64,000 nt of DNA from Pseudomonas triclosanedens (GTDB taxonomy: Bacteria > Pseudomonadota > Gammaproteobacteria > Pseudomonadales > Pseudomonadaceae), in assembly GCF_026686735.1 (NCBI RefSeq), contig NZ_CP113432.1, positions 4,515,001-4,579,000 of the forward strand. Reading direction: 5' to 3'. The translations under genes were made by a program, and so were the position numbers. Of the stretch, positions 55,600 through 64,000 are shown one piece after another. The notes beneath the pieces are model-generated. The model was given only the letters and a program-made list of their open reading frames with translations. It was not told where the DNA came from and searched no databases. Each line of letters opens with the position of its first letter. Positions within the stretch are counted from its first letter, which is position 1.

Positions 55600-58173
55600 A
55601 TGAGCCAGAGCGACCTCTCCGCCCACACCCCGATGATGCAACAGTACTGGCGACTGAAGAATCAGCACCCGGATCAGTTGATGTTCTACCGCATGGGCGA
55701 CTTCTACGAGCTGTTTTACGAAGATGCCAAGAAGGCTGCCAAGCTGTTGGACATCACCCTGACCGCGCGCGGCCAATCCGCCGGCAACGCGATTCCGATG
55801 GCCGGAATTCCATTCCATTCCGCCGAGGGCTATCTGGCCAAACTCGTGAAGCTCGGCGAGTCGGTAGTGATCTGCGAGCAAATCGGCGACCCAGCCACCA
55901 GCAAGGGGCCGGTGGAGCGCCAGGTCGTGCGCATCATCACTCCCGGCACCGTCAGCGACGAGGCGCTGCTGGATGAACGCCGCGACAACCTGCTCGCCGC
56001 TGTGCTGGGCGATGAACGCCTGTTCGGCCTGGCCGTCCTGGATATCACCAGCGGTCGCTTCAGTGTTCAGGAGATCAAAGGCTGGGAAAACCTGCTGGCC
56101 GAGCTGGAGCGCATGAATCCCGCCGAGCTGCTGATTCCCGATGATTGGCCCCAAGGGCTGCCCGCGGAAAAACGCCGTGGCGTTCGGCGTCGCGCGCCCT
56201 GGGACTTCGACCGCGATTCCGCGAACAAGAGTCTCTGCCAACAGTTCGGCGTCCAGGACCTCAAGGGTTTCGGCTGCCAGGAACTGACCCTCGCCATCGG
56301 CGCAGCCGGCTGTCTGCTGGCCTACGCCAAGGAAACCCAACGCACCGCGCTACCGCACCTGCGCAGCCTGCGTCACGAGCGCATCGACGATACCGTCATA
56401 CTCGATGGCGCCAGCCGCCGAAACCTGGAACTCGATACCAACCTCGCAGGCGGCCGCGACAATACCCTGCAATCGGTGGTGGACCGCTGCCAGACCGCAA
56501 TGGGCAGCCGGCTGCTCACCCGCTGGCTGAACCGCCCACTGCGCGACCGCGCGGTACTGGAGGCGCGCCAGGAGTCCATCGCCTGTCTGCTGGAGCGCTA
56601 CCGCTTCGAGAATCTGCAACCACAGCTCAAGGAAATCGGCGACGTCGAGCGCATCCTGGCCCGTATCGGGCTGCGCAACGCCCGTCCGCGCGACCTCGCC
56701 CGTCTGCGCGATGCGCTCGCTGCCCTGCCGGAACTGCAGCGTGGCATGACCGAACTGGAAGCACCGCACCTCGGTCGACTGGCCATCAGCATCCGCACCT
56801 ATCCGGAACTCGCGGAGTTGCTGGCCCGCGCCGTGATCGAAAATCCGCCCGCGGTCATCCGCGACGGCGGCGTGATCGCGCGCGGCTACGACGCCGAACT
56901 GGATGAGCTGCAGATGCTCAGCGAAAACGCCGGGCAGTACCTGATGGACCTGGAAACCCGTGAAAAGGCTCGTACCGGCCTGCCGAACCTCAAGGTCGGC
57001 TACAACCGCATTCATGGCTACTACATCGAACTGCCCCGCGTACAGGCCGAGCAGGCGCCCGCCGACTACATCCGCCGGCAGACTCTGAAAGGCGCCGAGC
57101 GCTTCATCACCCCAGAACTGAAAGCCTTCGAAGACAAGGCCCTGTCCGCCCAGAGCCGTGCCCTCGCGCGGGAGAAGCAGCTCTATGAAGAGCTGCTGGA
57201 ACTGCTGATCGCCCATTTGGCTCCGCTGCAGGATACAGCCGCGGCGCTCGCCGAACTGGATGTGCTGAGCAACCTCGCCGAACGCGCACTGAATCTTGAC
57301 CTTAACCGCCCGCACTTCGTCGAAGAGTCGGGAATCCTGATCGAGCAGGGCCGTCATCCGGTAGTCGAGCAGGTACTCGAAACCCCGTTCGTCGCCAACG
57401 ATCTGAATCTCGATGAAGATACTCGCATGCTGGTGATAACCGGTCCGAACATGGGCGGTAAATCTACCTATATGCGGCAAACAGCGCTGATAGTCCTACT
57501 GGCACACATTGGCAGTTTCGTGCCGGCGGCTCGCTGTGAGCTGTCTCTTGTAGACCGCATCTTCACCCGCATTGGATCCTCGGACGACCTGGCCGGAGGT
57601 CGCTCGACCTTCATGGTCGAGATGAGCGAGACCGCGAACATCCTGCACAACGCCAGTGATCGCAGCCTGGTGCTGATGGACGAAGTGGGCCGCGGCACCA
57701 GCACCTTCGATGGCCTGTCGCTGGCATGGGCCGCAGCCGAGCACCTGGCCAGACTGCGGGCGTTCACTCTGTTCGCTACCCACTATTTCGAGCTGACCGT
57801 GCTCCCCGAAAGCGAGCCAGCGGTGGCCAATGTGCATCTCAATGCCACCGAGCACAACGAGCGAATCGTCTTCCTGCACCACGTGCTGCCTGGCCCGGCA
57901 AGCCAGAGCTATGGCCTGGCAGTGGCGCAGCTTGCTGGCGTCCCGGGTGCGGTAATTCAGCGCGCCCGTGAACACCTGGCCCGCCTCGAGACGACAAGCC
58001 TACCGCACGAGGCGCCACGCACCGGCAACGCCAAAGGCCCTGCGCCCATGCAGAGCGACCTTTTTGCCAGTCTTCCGCACCCGGTCGTCGATGAATTGAC
58101 TCGCATCAGTCCGGATGATCTGACGCCACGCCAGGCTCTCGATTTGTTATATGCATGGAAGATGCGAGTCTGA
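55600..58173 (+). CDS. mutS: DNA mismatch repair protein MutS
   Basis: The 857-aa protein has the mismatch-reading Phe-x-Glu motif in [12 protein letters not shown] (near residues 33-42), connector, lever and clamp domains, then the ABC ATPase with Walker [10 protein letters not shown], signature and Walker [17 protein letters not shown] and the His in ATHYFELT. The C-terminal dimer/tetramer region is present ([14 protein letters not shown]). The start at 55600 gives the expected length. It is divergent from pncC and followed by fdxA. Confidence 0.97.
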   Translation: MSQSDLSAHTPMMQQYWRLKNQHPDQLMFYRMGDFYELFYEDAKKAAKLLDITLTARGQSAGNAIPMAGIPFHSAEGYLAKLVKLGESVVICEQIGDPATSKGPVERQVVRIITPGTVSDEALLDERRDNLLAAVLGDERLFGLAVLDITSGRFSVQEIKGWENLLAELERMNPAELLIPDDWPQGLPAEKRRGVRRRAPWDFDRDSANKSLCQQFGVQDLKGFGCQELTLAIGAAGCLLAYAKETQRTALPHLRSLRHERIDDTVILDGASRRNLELDTNLAGGRDNTLQSVVDRCQTAMGSRLLTRWLNRPLRDRAVLEARQESIACLLERYRFENLQPQLKEIGDVERILARIGLRNARPRDLARLRDALAALPELQRGMTELEAPHLGRLAISIRTYPELAELLARAVIENPPAVIRDGGVIARGYDAELDELQMLSENAGQYLMDLETREKARTGLPNLKVGYNRIHGYYIELPRVQAEQAPADYIRRQTLKGAERFITPELKAFEDKALSAQSRALAREKQLYEELLELLIAHLAPLQDTAAALAELDVLSNLAERALNLDLNRPHFVEESGILIEQGRHPVVEQVLETPFVANDLNLDEDTRMLVITGPNMGGKSTYMRQTALIVLLAHIGSFVPAARCELSLVDRIFTRIGSSDDLAGGRSTFMVEMSETANILHNASDRSLVLMDEVGRGTSTFDGLSLAWAAAEHLARLRAFTLFATHYFELTVLPESEPAVANVHLNATEHNERIVFLHHVLPGPASQSYGLAVAQLAGVPGAVIQRAREHLARLETTSLPHEAPRTGNAKGPAPMQSDLFASLPHPVVDELTRISPDDLTPRQALDLLYAWKMRV

Positions 58174-58239
58174 CGGACCGCGGAACAAGCTGTTAGAATC
58201 GCGCGCGCTTCGCCGCCCGCCTGAGGAGAGAATTAGAAA

Positions 58240-58563
58240 ATGACCTTCGTCGTCACCGACAACTGCATCAAGTGCAAATACACCGACTGCGTGGAAGTCT
58301 GCCCGGTGGACTGCTTCTACGAAGGCCCGAACTTCCTGGTGATTCACCCGGATGAGTGCATCGACTGCGCCCTGTGCGAACCGGAATGTCCGGCACAGGC
58401 GATCTTCTCCGAGGACGAGGTCCCGGAGAACATGCAGGAGTACATCGAGCTGAACAAGGATCTGGCTGAAGTCTGGCCGAATATCACCGAGAAGAAGGAT
58501 TCTCTGCCGGACGCCGAAGAGTGGGACGGTAAGCCGAACAAGCTGCAGTACCTGGAGCGTTGA
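58240..58563 (+). CDS. fdxA: Seven-iron ferredoxin FdxA
   Basis: The 107-aa protein has two cluster motifs: [18 protein letters not shown] (the [3Fe-4S] site, with Thr/Asp-containing spacing) and [16 protein letters not shown] ([4Fe-4S]). This is the Azotobacter FdI-type 7Fe ferredoxin. GGAGAG lies before the ATG. It ends in a strong hairpin. It works in low-potential electron transfer; fpr in this window could be a partner but that is not shown. Confidence 0.96.
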   Translation: MTFVVTDNCIKCKYTDCVEVCPVDCFYEGPNFLVIHPDECIDCALCEPECPAQAIFSEDEVPENMQEYIELNKDLAEVWPNITEKKDSLPDAEEWDGKPNKLQYLER

Positions 58564-58568
58564 TCTCC

Positions 58569-58597
58569 ACGAAGGCCCGCCTGGCGCGGGCCTTCGT
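58569..58597 (+). terminator. Terminator after fdxA
   Basis: ACGAAGGCCCGC pairs with GCGGGCCTTCGT around a five-base loop, 6 bp after the stop. Confidence 0.8.
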
Positions 58598-58625
58598 CTA
58601 TCTGCGGAAACACTTTTCTGCAGGC

Positions 58626-58662
58626 AAAAAAAAGGGGCGGGATAACCCGCCCACTCTTTTTT
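58626..58662. terminator. Terminator of rsmZ, usable in both directions
   Basis: The stem GGGCGGG/CCCGCCC with loop ATAA has an A8 run on one side and a T-rich run on the other. Confidence 0.9.
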
Positions 58663-58741
58663 CCTTAACTCATCATCCTGATGAGTCGCATCCAGCGACG
58701 TCCTAACCAGCATCCTGCCAGCTTGCGCCCTTCCGTGTACG
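58626..58741 (-). ncRNA. rsmZ: Small regulatory RNA RsmZ
   Basis: The minus strand between fdxA and rpoS reads a ~116-nt RNA beginning about CGTACACGGAAGGGCG. It holds six GGA motifs. Two sit in hairpin loops (GTCGC-TGGAT-GCGAC and CTCATC-AGGAT-GATGAG) and others in linkers. It ends in GGGCGGG-TTAT-CCCGCCC plus eight T. This is the structure of RsmZ, which sequesters the translational repressor RsmA/CsrA, and the fdxA-rpoS location is the same in P. aeruginosa. A -10 TAACAT and -35 TTGCTG precede it, and a GacA-type site lies further upstream. The exact 5' end is inferred. Confidence 0.9.
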
Positions 58742-58749
58742 CAGGAGTG

Positions 58750-58777
58750 ATGTTACTCGACTCCCGCCGCGCAGCAA
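58750..58777 (-). promoter_or_regulatory. rsmZ core promoter
   Basis: On the minus strand, TTGCTG (58772-58777), a 16-bp spacer and TAACAT (58750-58755) place the start near 58741-58743. Confidence 0.6.
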
Positions 58778-58905
58778 GTGAGGCATCTTCGCCCCTTTAG
58801 CACATCGCCATACTGACCCAGCGCAATTAACTCCTTTAAAAACAATAAGATAAATTCAAACAGGGATTAAGCGAGCAGCCTTTCAAGCTCAACGCTCACA
58901 CGTCG

Positions 58906-58923
58906 TGTAAGCAAATGCCTACA
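58906..58923. promoter_or_regulatory. GacA upstream activating sequence for rsmZ
   Basis: TGTAAG-CAAATG-CCTACA matches the 18-bp TGTAAG-N6-CTTACA consensus with one mismatch. Its centre is about 173 bp upstream of the inferred rsmZ start, the usual distance for Gac-controlled sRNAs. Confidence 0.85.
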
Positions 58924-58933
58924 TGAGAACACA

Positions 58934-58958
58934 TAAAAAAACCCGGAATCATCCGGGC
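58934..58958 (-). terminator. Terminator of rpoS
   Basis: On the minus strand CCCGG-ATGATT-CCGGG is followed by a T7 run, about 20 bp after the rpoS stop. Its end abuts the GacA site region. Confidence 0.88.
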
Positions 58959-58979
58959 TTCTTCAGGTCGTCCAAATGC

Positions 58980-59984
58980 CTACTGGAACAGGGCATCGCT
59001 GGAAAGACCATTCTTCTCCAGGATCTCACGCAGACGCTTTAGCGCTTCGACCTGGATCTGGCGTACCCGCTCACGGGTGAGCCCGATCTCCTGGCCGACC
59101 TCCTCCAGCGTGCTGCTTTCATGGCCGCGCAGACCAAAGCGGCGAATGACGACTTCCCGCTGCTTGTCGGTCAGCTCCGATAGCCACAGGTCGATACTCT
59201 CGCTGAGATCATCGTCCTGTAGCAGCTCGCACGGATCGGTGGGCCGATCGTCTGTCAGGGTGTCGAGCAACGTCTTGTCTGAGTCCGGGCCGAGCGAAAC
59301 ATCCACGGAAGTCACTCGCTCGTTGAGGCCGAGCATACGCTTGACCTCATCCACCGGCTTCTCCAGCAGATTGGCGATTTCTTCCGGGGAAGGCTCGTGA
59401 TCCAGCTTGTGGGTCAATTCGCGCGCCGCCCGCAGGTAGACGTTGAGCTCCTTGACCACATGGATCGGCAGTCGAATGGTACGGGTCTGGTTCATGATGG
59501 CCCGTTCGATGGTCTGACGAATCCACCAAGTCGCATAGGTGGAGAAGCGGAAGCCACGTTCCGGGTCGAACTTTTCCACTGCCCGGATCAGTCCGAGGTT
59601 GCCCTCTTCGATCAGGTCGAGCAGCGAAAGGCCGCGGTTGACATACCGTCTCGCGATCTTCACTACCAGGCGCAGGTTGCTTTCGATCATCCTGCGTCGA
59701 CCGGCCGGATCGCCCTTCTGCGCAAGACGCGCGAAGTGGACCTCTTCTTCCGGGGTCAACAGGGGGGAAAAGCCGATTTCATTCAGATACAGCTGGGTAG
59801 CGTCGAGCGCCCGACTGTAATCGATGTGTTTGTGTTGCTTGAGAGAGGAAAGAGAGGTGGCTTTGGGAGTGACTTGAAGCGATACCTGCTCTTCGGCAAG
59901 TGACTCTTCAAAAATGATGCCCGGCTCCAAAAGGAGCACTTCATCATCGACGTCAAACTCCGGCCCTTCTTTTTTAAGTGCCAT
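58980..59984 (-). CDS. rpoS: Stationary-phase sigma factor RpoS
   Basis: The 334-aa sigma-70 group 2 protein has region 1.2 ([20 protein letters not shown]), 2 ([57 protein letters not shown]), 3 and 4 ([37 protein letters not shown]). It directs the general stress response. The start at 59984 ([16 protein letters not shown]) gives exactly the P. aeruginosa length I recall. It lies downstream of nlpD, where its main promoter is usually located. Confidence 0.97.
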   Translation of the reverse strand: MALKKEGPEFDVDDEVLLLEPGIIFEESLAEEQVSLQVTPKATSLSSLKQHKHIDYSRALDATQLYLNEIGFSPLLTPEEEVHFARLAQKGDPAGRRRMIESNLRLVVKIARRYVNRGLSLLDLIEEGNLGLIRAVEKFDPERGFRFSTYATWWIRQTIERAIMNQTRTIRLPIHVVKELNVYLRAARELTHKLDHEPSPEEIANLLEKPVDEVKRMLGLNERVTSVDVSLGPDSDKTLLDTLTDDRPTDPCELLQDDDLSESIDLWLSELTDKQREVVIRRFGLRGHESSTLEEVGQEIGLTRERVRQIQVEALKRLREILEKNGLSSDALFQ

Positions 59985-60078
59985 GTCGTTATCCCTTGCT
60001 GAGTTCGACAACAAGCCCAGGCGTGTCCTTATCCTTGGGACACCTAGGCCCGCCACCCACGCAGGGGAACAGCAACCG

Positions 60079-60924
60079 TCAACGATTTGGCAGGTATTGC
60101 AGCGGATCTACAGGCTTACCCTGGCGGCGAATCTCGAAGTGCAGCTTCACCCGGTCAGTCCCTGTGGAGCCCATCTCGGCAATGTTCTGCCCGACCTTGA
60201 CCTGTTGCCCTTCCCGCACCAGCAACCTGCGGTTGTGACCGTAGGCGCTTACGTAGGTATCGCTGTGCTTGATGATCACGAGTTCGCCGTAGCCCCGCAA
60301 ACCACTACCGGCGTATACCACCGTGCCATTGGACGCAGCCAAGACAGGCTGGCCCAATTGTCCGGCTATATCAATCCCTTTATTCAAACTGCCGTTTGAT
60401 GCAAAACGCCCAATCAAAGTGCCATTAGTTGGCCATATCCAACCACTGCTTCCCCCTCCCGAGGCTGCCGGAGTTGCAGTGCTAGAGGTGGATTGCGTCG
60501 AAGATGCGGCGGTCGACTGGGTCGGTTTACTGGCGCTGGAGGTCGTGGAAGCCGGTTTGTTGACGACTACTGGCGCGACGGGCGTTGTATTTCTGACGAC
60601 AGACGGTTGACCGCCATCGAAGCGAATCGCCTGCCCCGGACGGATGGTGTAGGGAGCGGAAATGTCGTTGCGGGCGGCCAGAGCTTTCCAGTCCCAGCCA
60701 TAGCGGAAGGCAATGGAATACAGCGTATCGCCGGGGCGAACCACGTACTGGCCGGTGGTGACCGCGGGTTTTCGTGCCGATGCGTTGCTGCGATCGACAA
60801 CCGTGGTTCCGCTCCGCGACGAGGATGTACAGGCCGCCAGCAGAGAGCAGACGGCAATGACCAGCGCGGCGTGGCCCAGGCCCTTGATCCAGTTCCGTTG
60901 TCGCAGGGTCGCTGTCAGGCTCAC
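60079..60924 (-). CDS. nlpD: LytM-domain lipoprotein NlpD (amidase activator)
   Basis: The 281-aa protein starts from GTG at 60924. It has a lipoprotein signal with LAAC (Cys32), a LysM domain ([20 protein letters not shown], about 60-104), a Ser/Thr-rich linker and a C-terminal M23/LytM domain (about 160-280). The first zinc-ligand His is replaced by Asn (NKGIDIAG instead of HKGID), and the last motif reads LHFEIR with the preceding His absent. It should therefore be an inactive peptidase that activates a cell-separation amidase. It is followed by rpoS. Confidence 0.93.
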   Translation of the reverse strand: MSLTATLRQRNWIKGLGHAALVIAVCSLLAACTSSSRSGTTVVDRSNASARKPAVTTGQYVVRPGDTLYSIAFRYGWDWKALAARNDISAPYTIRPGQAIRFDGGQPSVVRNTTPVAPVVVNKPASTTSSASKPTQSTAASSTQSTSSTATPAASGGGSSGWIWPTNGTLIGRFASNGSLNKGIDIAGQLGQPVLAASNGTVVYAGSGLRGYGELVIIKHSDTYVSAYGHNRRLLVREGQQVKVGQNIAEMGSTGTDRVKLHFEIRRQGKPVDPLQYLPNR

Positions 60925-60998
60925 CCATCCCCCTTATCCATGAATTACGCCCAGCCTTGGGCTGGTATTCTACCTGCAGTCGCAAGCCCCGGGGCGTT

Positions 60999-61634
60999 TC
61001 AGCCCAGAGGGCCGTTGAGCAGCGGGACGAAGCGCACGGAGTCCAGCACCTGGCGCTGGAAGCCGTCTTCGGTGCGGACGATCAGCATCAACTGCTGGAC
61101 CTCGCCACTGCCTACCGGGATTACCAGTCGCCCGCCGGGAGCGAGCTGTTCCTGCAGGGCCTGCGGGACCTCGGCGGCAGCCGCGGTCACGATGATGCCG
61201 TTGTAGGGCGCCAGCGCCGGCCAACCTTCCCAGCCATCGCCCCAACGAAAGACAACATTTCGCAGGTTTAGCTCCGCAAGCCGCTCTTTCGCACGATCCT
61301 GCAGAGCCTGGATACGCTCGACCGAGAACACTCGCTCGACCAGTTGCGACAGTACGGCGGTCTGGTAGCCGGAACCGGTACCGATCTCCAGCACCTTGTC
61401 CAACGGGCCGGCCGCGAGCAGCAGCTCGGTCATCCGAGCGACCATGAATGGCTGCGAGATCGTCTGATTGTGGCCGATCGGCAGTGCAGTGTCCTCGTAG
61501 GCCCGGTGCGACAGCGCCTCATCGACGAACAGATGACGCGGTGTGCGGCGGATGACTTCGAGCACGTGGGCGTTGGACAGTCCCTCTTCGTACAAGCGCT
61601 GTATCAGGCGCTCGCGAGTGCGCTGAGAAGTCAT
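60999..61634 (-). CDS. pcm: Protein-L-isoaspartate O-methyltransferase
   Basis: The 211-aa SAM methyltransferase carries [23 protein letters not shown] loop [17 protein letters not shown] and [15 protein letters not shown]. It repairs isoaspartyl damage in aged proteins. The start at 61634 ([18 protein letters not shown]) is preferred over a longer in-frame start at 61700, which would overlap surE by 44 bp and exceed the family length. It is part of the conserved ispF-truD-surE-pcm-nlpD-rpoS row. Confidence 0.93.
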   Translation of the reverse strand: MTSQRTRERLIQRLYEEGLSNAHVLEVIRRTPRHLFVDEALSHRAYEDTALPIGHNQTISQPFMVARMTELLLAAGPLDKVLEIGTGSGYQTAVLSQLVERVFSVERIQALQDRAKERLAELNLRNVVFRWGDGWEGWPALAPYNGIIVTAAAAEVPQALQEQLAPGGRLVIPVGSGEVQQLMLIVRTEDGFQRQVLDSVRFVPLLNGPLG

Positions 61635-61656
61635 GCCGATGCCCCGGCGGGACAGT

Positions 61657-62415
61657 TCATTGGCCAAGGTCGAGCCCTCCGATCCAGTCGCCAAGGACAT
61701 TGAACGCCTCTCGGAAGGTCCGGTCCATCTGCAATGGCGTAATGGACACGTAGCCCTGCATCACCGCATGGAAATCGGTACCCTCGCCGCCATCCTCAGC
61801 GTTGCCTGCAGCGGCGATCCAGTACCCTTCCTTGCCTCGCGGATTGACTACCTTCACCGGCGCGGCGGCACGGGCACGGTGCCCGAGGCGGGTCATCTGA
61901 ATGCCGCGAATGCGGTCCAGCGGCAGGTTGGGGATGTTCACGTTGAGCACCGTGCGCGGCGGCAGGTCGAGCTTTTCATGGGACTCAACCAGCAGGCGCG
62001 CGAAATGCATCGCAGTGGGCAGGTTGTCGGGCAGCCGCGAAATCAGCGAGAAGGCGAAGGCCGGACGCGACAGGAAGCGTCCTTCCAGCGCCGCCGCGAC
62101 GGTTCCCGAATAAAGTACGTCATCCCCCAGGTTGGCCCCCAGGTTTATGCCCGATACCACCATGTCCGGCAGCTCGTCGAGCAGGCCGTTGAGCCCCAGG
62201 TGCACGCAGTCGGTCGGCGTGCCATTGAGGCTGATGAAGCCATTGCCCAGGCGGTGGGGATGCAGCGGCCGATCGAGCGTCAGCGAGCTGCTGGCGCCAC
62301 TGCGGTCGGCCTCCGGAGCGATCACGACGCAGTCCGCATGATCGGACAGAGCGTCGTGTAGCGCGGCGATACCGGGTGCTGTGACCCCGTCGTCGTTGGC
62401 AATCAATATGCGCAT
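61657..62415 (-). CDS. surE: 5'/3'-nucleotidase SurE
   Basis: The 252-aa metal phosphatase begins [16 protein letters not shown], with the metal-binding NDDG. Further motifs are [14 protein letters not shown] and [20 protein letters not shown]. It removes phosphate from nucleotides and is linked to stationary-phase survival. It overlaps truD by 13 bp, so the two are co-translated. Length is normal. Confidence 0.95.
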   Translation of the reverse strand: MRILIANDDGVTAPGIAALHDALSDHADCVVIAPEADRSGASSSLTLDRPLHPHRLGNGFISLNGTPTDCVHLGLNGLLDELPDMVVSGINLGANLGDDVLYSGTVAAALEGRFLSRPAFAFSLISRLPDNLPTAMHFARLLVESHEKLDLPPRTVLNVNIPNLPLDRIRGIQMTRLGHRARAAAPVKVVNPRGKEGYWIAAAGNAEDGGEGTDFHAVMQGYVSITPLQMDRTFREAFNVLGDWIGGLDLGQ

Positions 62416-63461
62416 GGGTTTTCCGTCTGCCCTGCCGGCACGAGGTCGAGCGCCTCGCGCACTACAACGGTGGCGAAGCAGCCAGCCGGCAGGACGAATT
62501 CCAGTTGCAGAATGTCAGGGGCGGGATAATGCCATGCCAGGCTCGTGATGGGGAGGCGCAGAATGCGCCGTTCGTGCGCCAGGTCCGCACCACCAAGCCA
62601 CTGGCAAAGTGCCACTTCGGCGTTCCGAACTGCACGCTCGATCTCGCCGGCCGCGCCAGTCGCGGGCGAATCACCCTCACCCCACATCGGCCCGGTGGGG
62701 TGCAGGTCCAGAGCGGCGAGGCGCGGATCATCACATTCCGCCTCTCCGGCGGGGAAGTAGCTGCGGCTGTCGGTAAAGGACAGCAGGTCGCCGACCTGGG
62801 CACGGTTCCAGGTGCCATCGGCGACACGCCTGGCCAGCACCTGGTTGAACAGGAAGCTACGCGCAGCGGAGAGCAGGCGCGAACGCAGGTTGCGCTGTTC
62901 CGGCAACCTGCCACGCTCAGCGAAACCACGGGCATCGAAGAGATTCCCGCCATCATGGCCGAAACGCTGGGTACCGAAGTAGTTGGGCACGCCAACTGCC
63001 GCAATGGAGCTCAGGCGCGTGTCGAGCAGCTCGCGGTCCGCCTGCAACTGGGTCAGCCGCAGGGTGAAGCCGTTGGCGGAGTGCGCGCCGCGCTGCAGTT
63101 TCCGACGATGCCTGTTGCGCTGGAGAATCCGCAGGCTGTCGTCCTCGGCGGCGGACATATCAGGATCGTCCTTCCCCGGAAGGTGCAGGCTGAACCACTG
63201 GCGGGTCAGTGCCTGGCGATCCTTGAGCCCGGCGTAGCTGATCATTTTCTGCGGCACGCCGGCGGCCCGGGCCAGCCGCCGCGCGGTCTCTTCGGTGTTC
63301 AGGCCACGCTTTTCAACCCACAGCCAGAGATGCTCGCCATCGCCCGACAGAGGAATATCCAGCACTTCGTCGACCTGGAAATCTTCGGCCACAGCCTTCA
63401 GCACGCCGCGCCCGCAAGGTTCCCCGTGGGCACGCGGCCCCAGCAGTTCCAGCTCGGTCAT
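62403..63461 (-). CDS. truD: tRNA pseudouridine(13) synthase TruD
   Basis: The 352-aa protein has the catalytic Asp in [18 protein letters not shown] and the TRUD insertion with [17 protein letters not shown] and [11 protein letters not shown]. It makes pseudouridine 13 in tRNA-Glu. It overlaps ispF by 4 bp and surE by 13 bp, consistent with a tightly coupled operon. Confidence 0.95.
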   Translation of the reverse strand: MTELELLGPRAHGEPCGRGVLKAVAEDFQVDEVLDIPLSGDGEHLWLWVEKRGLNTEETARRLARAAGVPQKMISYAGLKDRQALTRQWFSLHLPGKDDPDMSAAEDDSLRILQRNRHRRKLQRGAHSANGFTLRLTQLQADRELLDTRLSSIAAVGVPNYFGTQRFGHDGGNLFDARGFAERGRLPEQRNLRSRLLSAARSFLFNQVLARRVADGTWNRAQVGDLLSFTDSRSYFPAGEAECDDPRLAALDLHPTGPMWGEGDSPATGAAGEIERAVRNAEVALCQWLGGADLAHERRILRLPITSLAWHYPAPDILQLEFVLPAGCFATVVVREALDLVPAGQTENPCAY

Positions 63462-63931
63462 GCGCGAGCCAGCAGGGCTACGGCGTGCACCGCAATACCC
63501 TCTTCGCGGCCAGTGAAGCCGAGCTTTTCGGTGGTGGTGGCCTTGACGTTGACCTGATCGAGCTCGACTTTCAGGTCCTGCGCAATGGTTTCGCGCATGG
63601 CCTGAATATGCGGAGCCATCTTCGGCGCCTGGGCAATGATGGTGGTATCGACGTTCTCCACCTTCCAGCCTTTGGCCTCCACCAGCGACAGCACGTGGCG
63701 CAGCAGTGCGCGGCTATCGGCCCCCTTGAAGCGCGGGTCGGTATCGGGGAAGTGCTTGCCGATGTCACCCAGCGCGCAGGCACCCAGCAGCGCATCGGAG
63801 AGCGCATGCAGGAGCACGTCGCCGTCGGAGTGGGCGATCAACCCGAACTTGTGGGCAATGCGTACCCCCCCGAGAGTGATGAAGTCGCCCTCGCCGAAGC
63901 GATGTACGTCGTAGCCATGTCCGATTCGCAT
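63458..63931 (-). CDS. ispF: 2-C-methyl-D-erythritol 2,4-cyclodiphosphate synthase
   Basis: The 157-aa MEP-pathway enzyme has metal ligands in [12 protein letters not shown] (Asp8, His10) and [19 protein letters not shown] (His42), plus [18 protein letters not shown] and the C-terminal [20 protein letters not shown]. It makes the cyclic diphosphate intermediate of isoprenoid synthesis. It heads the ispF-truD-surE-pcm row. A terminator-like hairpin lies directly before its start codon, and the only Shine-Dalgarno-like AGGG lies in that hairpin's 3' arm. Confidence 0.97.
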   Translation of the reverse strand: MRIGHGYDVHRFGEGDFITLGGVRIAHKFGLIAHSDGDVLLHALSDALLGACALGDIGKHFPDTDPRFKGADSRALLRHVLSLVEAKGWKVENVDTTIIAQAPKMAPHIQAMRETIAQDLKVELDQVNVKATTTEKLGFTGREEGIAVHAVALLARA

Positions 63932-63932
63932 G

Positions 63933-63960
63933 AAAAAACGCCCTGTAGGAGTCAGGGCGT
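63933..63960 (-). terminator. Terminator-like hairpin abutting the ispF start
   Basis: On the minus strand ACGCCCTG-ACTCCTA-CAGGGCGT is followed by TTTTTT and then C-ATG of ispF. It may end the gene upstream of the window edge or act as an attenuator. Confidence 0.75.
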
Positions 63961-64000
63961 CGATTCTACCGGATCACTGAGGTCTGGGTGTCAGCCACAG

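Overview
The window is high-GC chromosomal DNA of a Pseudomonas, most likely of the P. aeruginosa lineage or a close relative such as the nitroreducens/citronellolis/knackmussii branch. This rests on near full-length matches, from memory, to RhlG, LpxO2, GacS, RpoS, RecA, Fpr/FinR and the quorum-linked PA3611-type gene, and on the rsmZ sRNA lying between fdxA and rpoS. It is mostly core genome: about 58 protein genes, three initiator tRNAs and one regulatory sRNA. No insertion sequence, integrase, CRISPR array or rRNA was seen.

Layout. 1-4.5 kb: the 5' end of a membrane protein gene, a mercaptopyruvate-type sulfurtransferase, a Sel1-repeat periplasmic protein, an unrecognised 159-aa protein, a FadL-type outer-membrane porin and a MarR regulator with a cysteine-rich tail. 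4.6-7.1 kb: a small redox-looking operon (CPVC mini-thioredoxin, DUF2024, Rho-binding antiterminator Rof), then DUF2058 and lpxO. 7.1-13.9 kb: a 2251-aa type Va autotransporter, the clearest accessory gene. 14.3-27.7 kb: mazG-relA-rlmD-cysM, a PirRS-like two-component pair without a receptor gene, gacS, ldhA, a small Zn-ribbon-like protein, a META lipoprotein and dinB. 27.7-28.8 kb: a decayed ORF, then three tandem tRNA-fMet genes, each with its own promoter and terminator. 28.9-39.5 kb: mprF with its presumed aminoacyl-PG hydrolase partner, cytochrome b561, kup, rimO, DUF1456, DUF2784 and a GT83 glycosyltransferase. 39.7-47.3 kb: rhlG, trmO, a divergent monooxygenase/VOC pair, fpr/finR, dgkA, erdR, an EamA transporter and tapT. 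47.5-53.4 kb: two small quorum-associated genes, a divergent phosphoketolase-like enzyme, a beta-CASP nuclease and a LOG-family protein. 53.4-63.9 kb: recX-recA-pncC, mutS, fdxA, rsmZ, rpoS, nlpD, pcm, surE, truD, ispF.

How it works together. The window holds several layers of global control: ppGpp synthesis (relA), the GacS end of the Gac/Rsm cascade and one of its output sRNAs (rsmZ with a GacA-type upstream site), the stationary-phase sigma factor (rpoS), SOS control of recA through a perfect LexA box, and Rho control through rof. Envelope chemistry is a second theme: lpxO, mprF plus hydrolase, a GT83 transferase, dgkA, nlpD, FadL and the autotransporter. Compared with the P. aeruginosa PAO1 order as I remember it, several blocks that are far apart there are joined here, an autotransporter sits between lpxO and mazG, and pirA is missing beside the pirRS-like pair.
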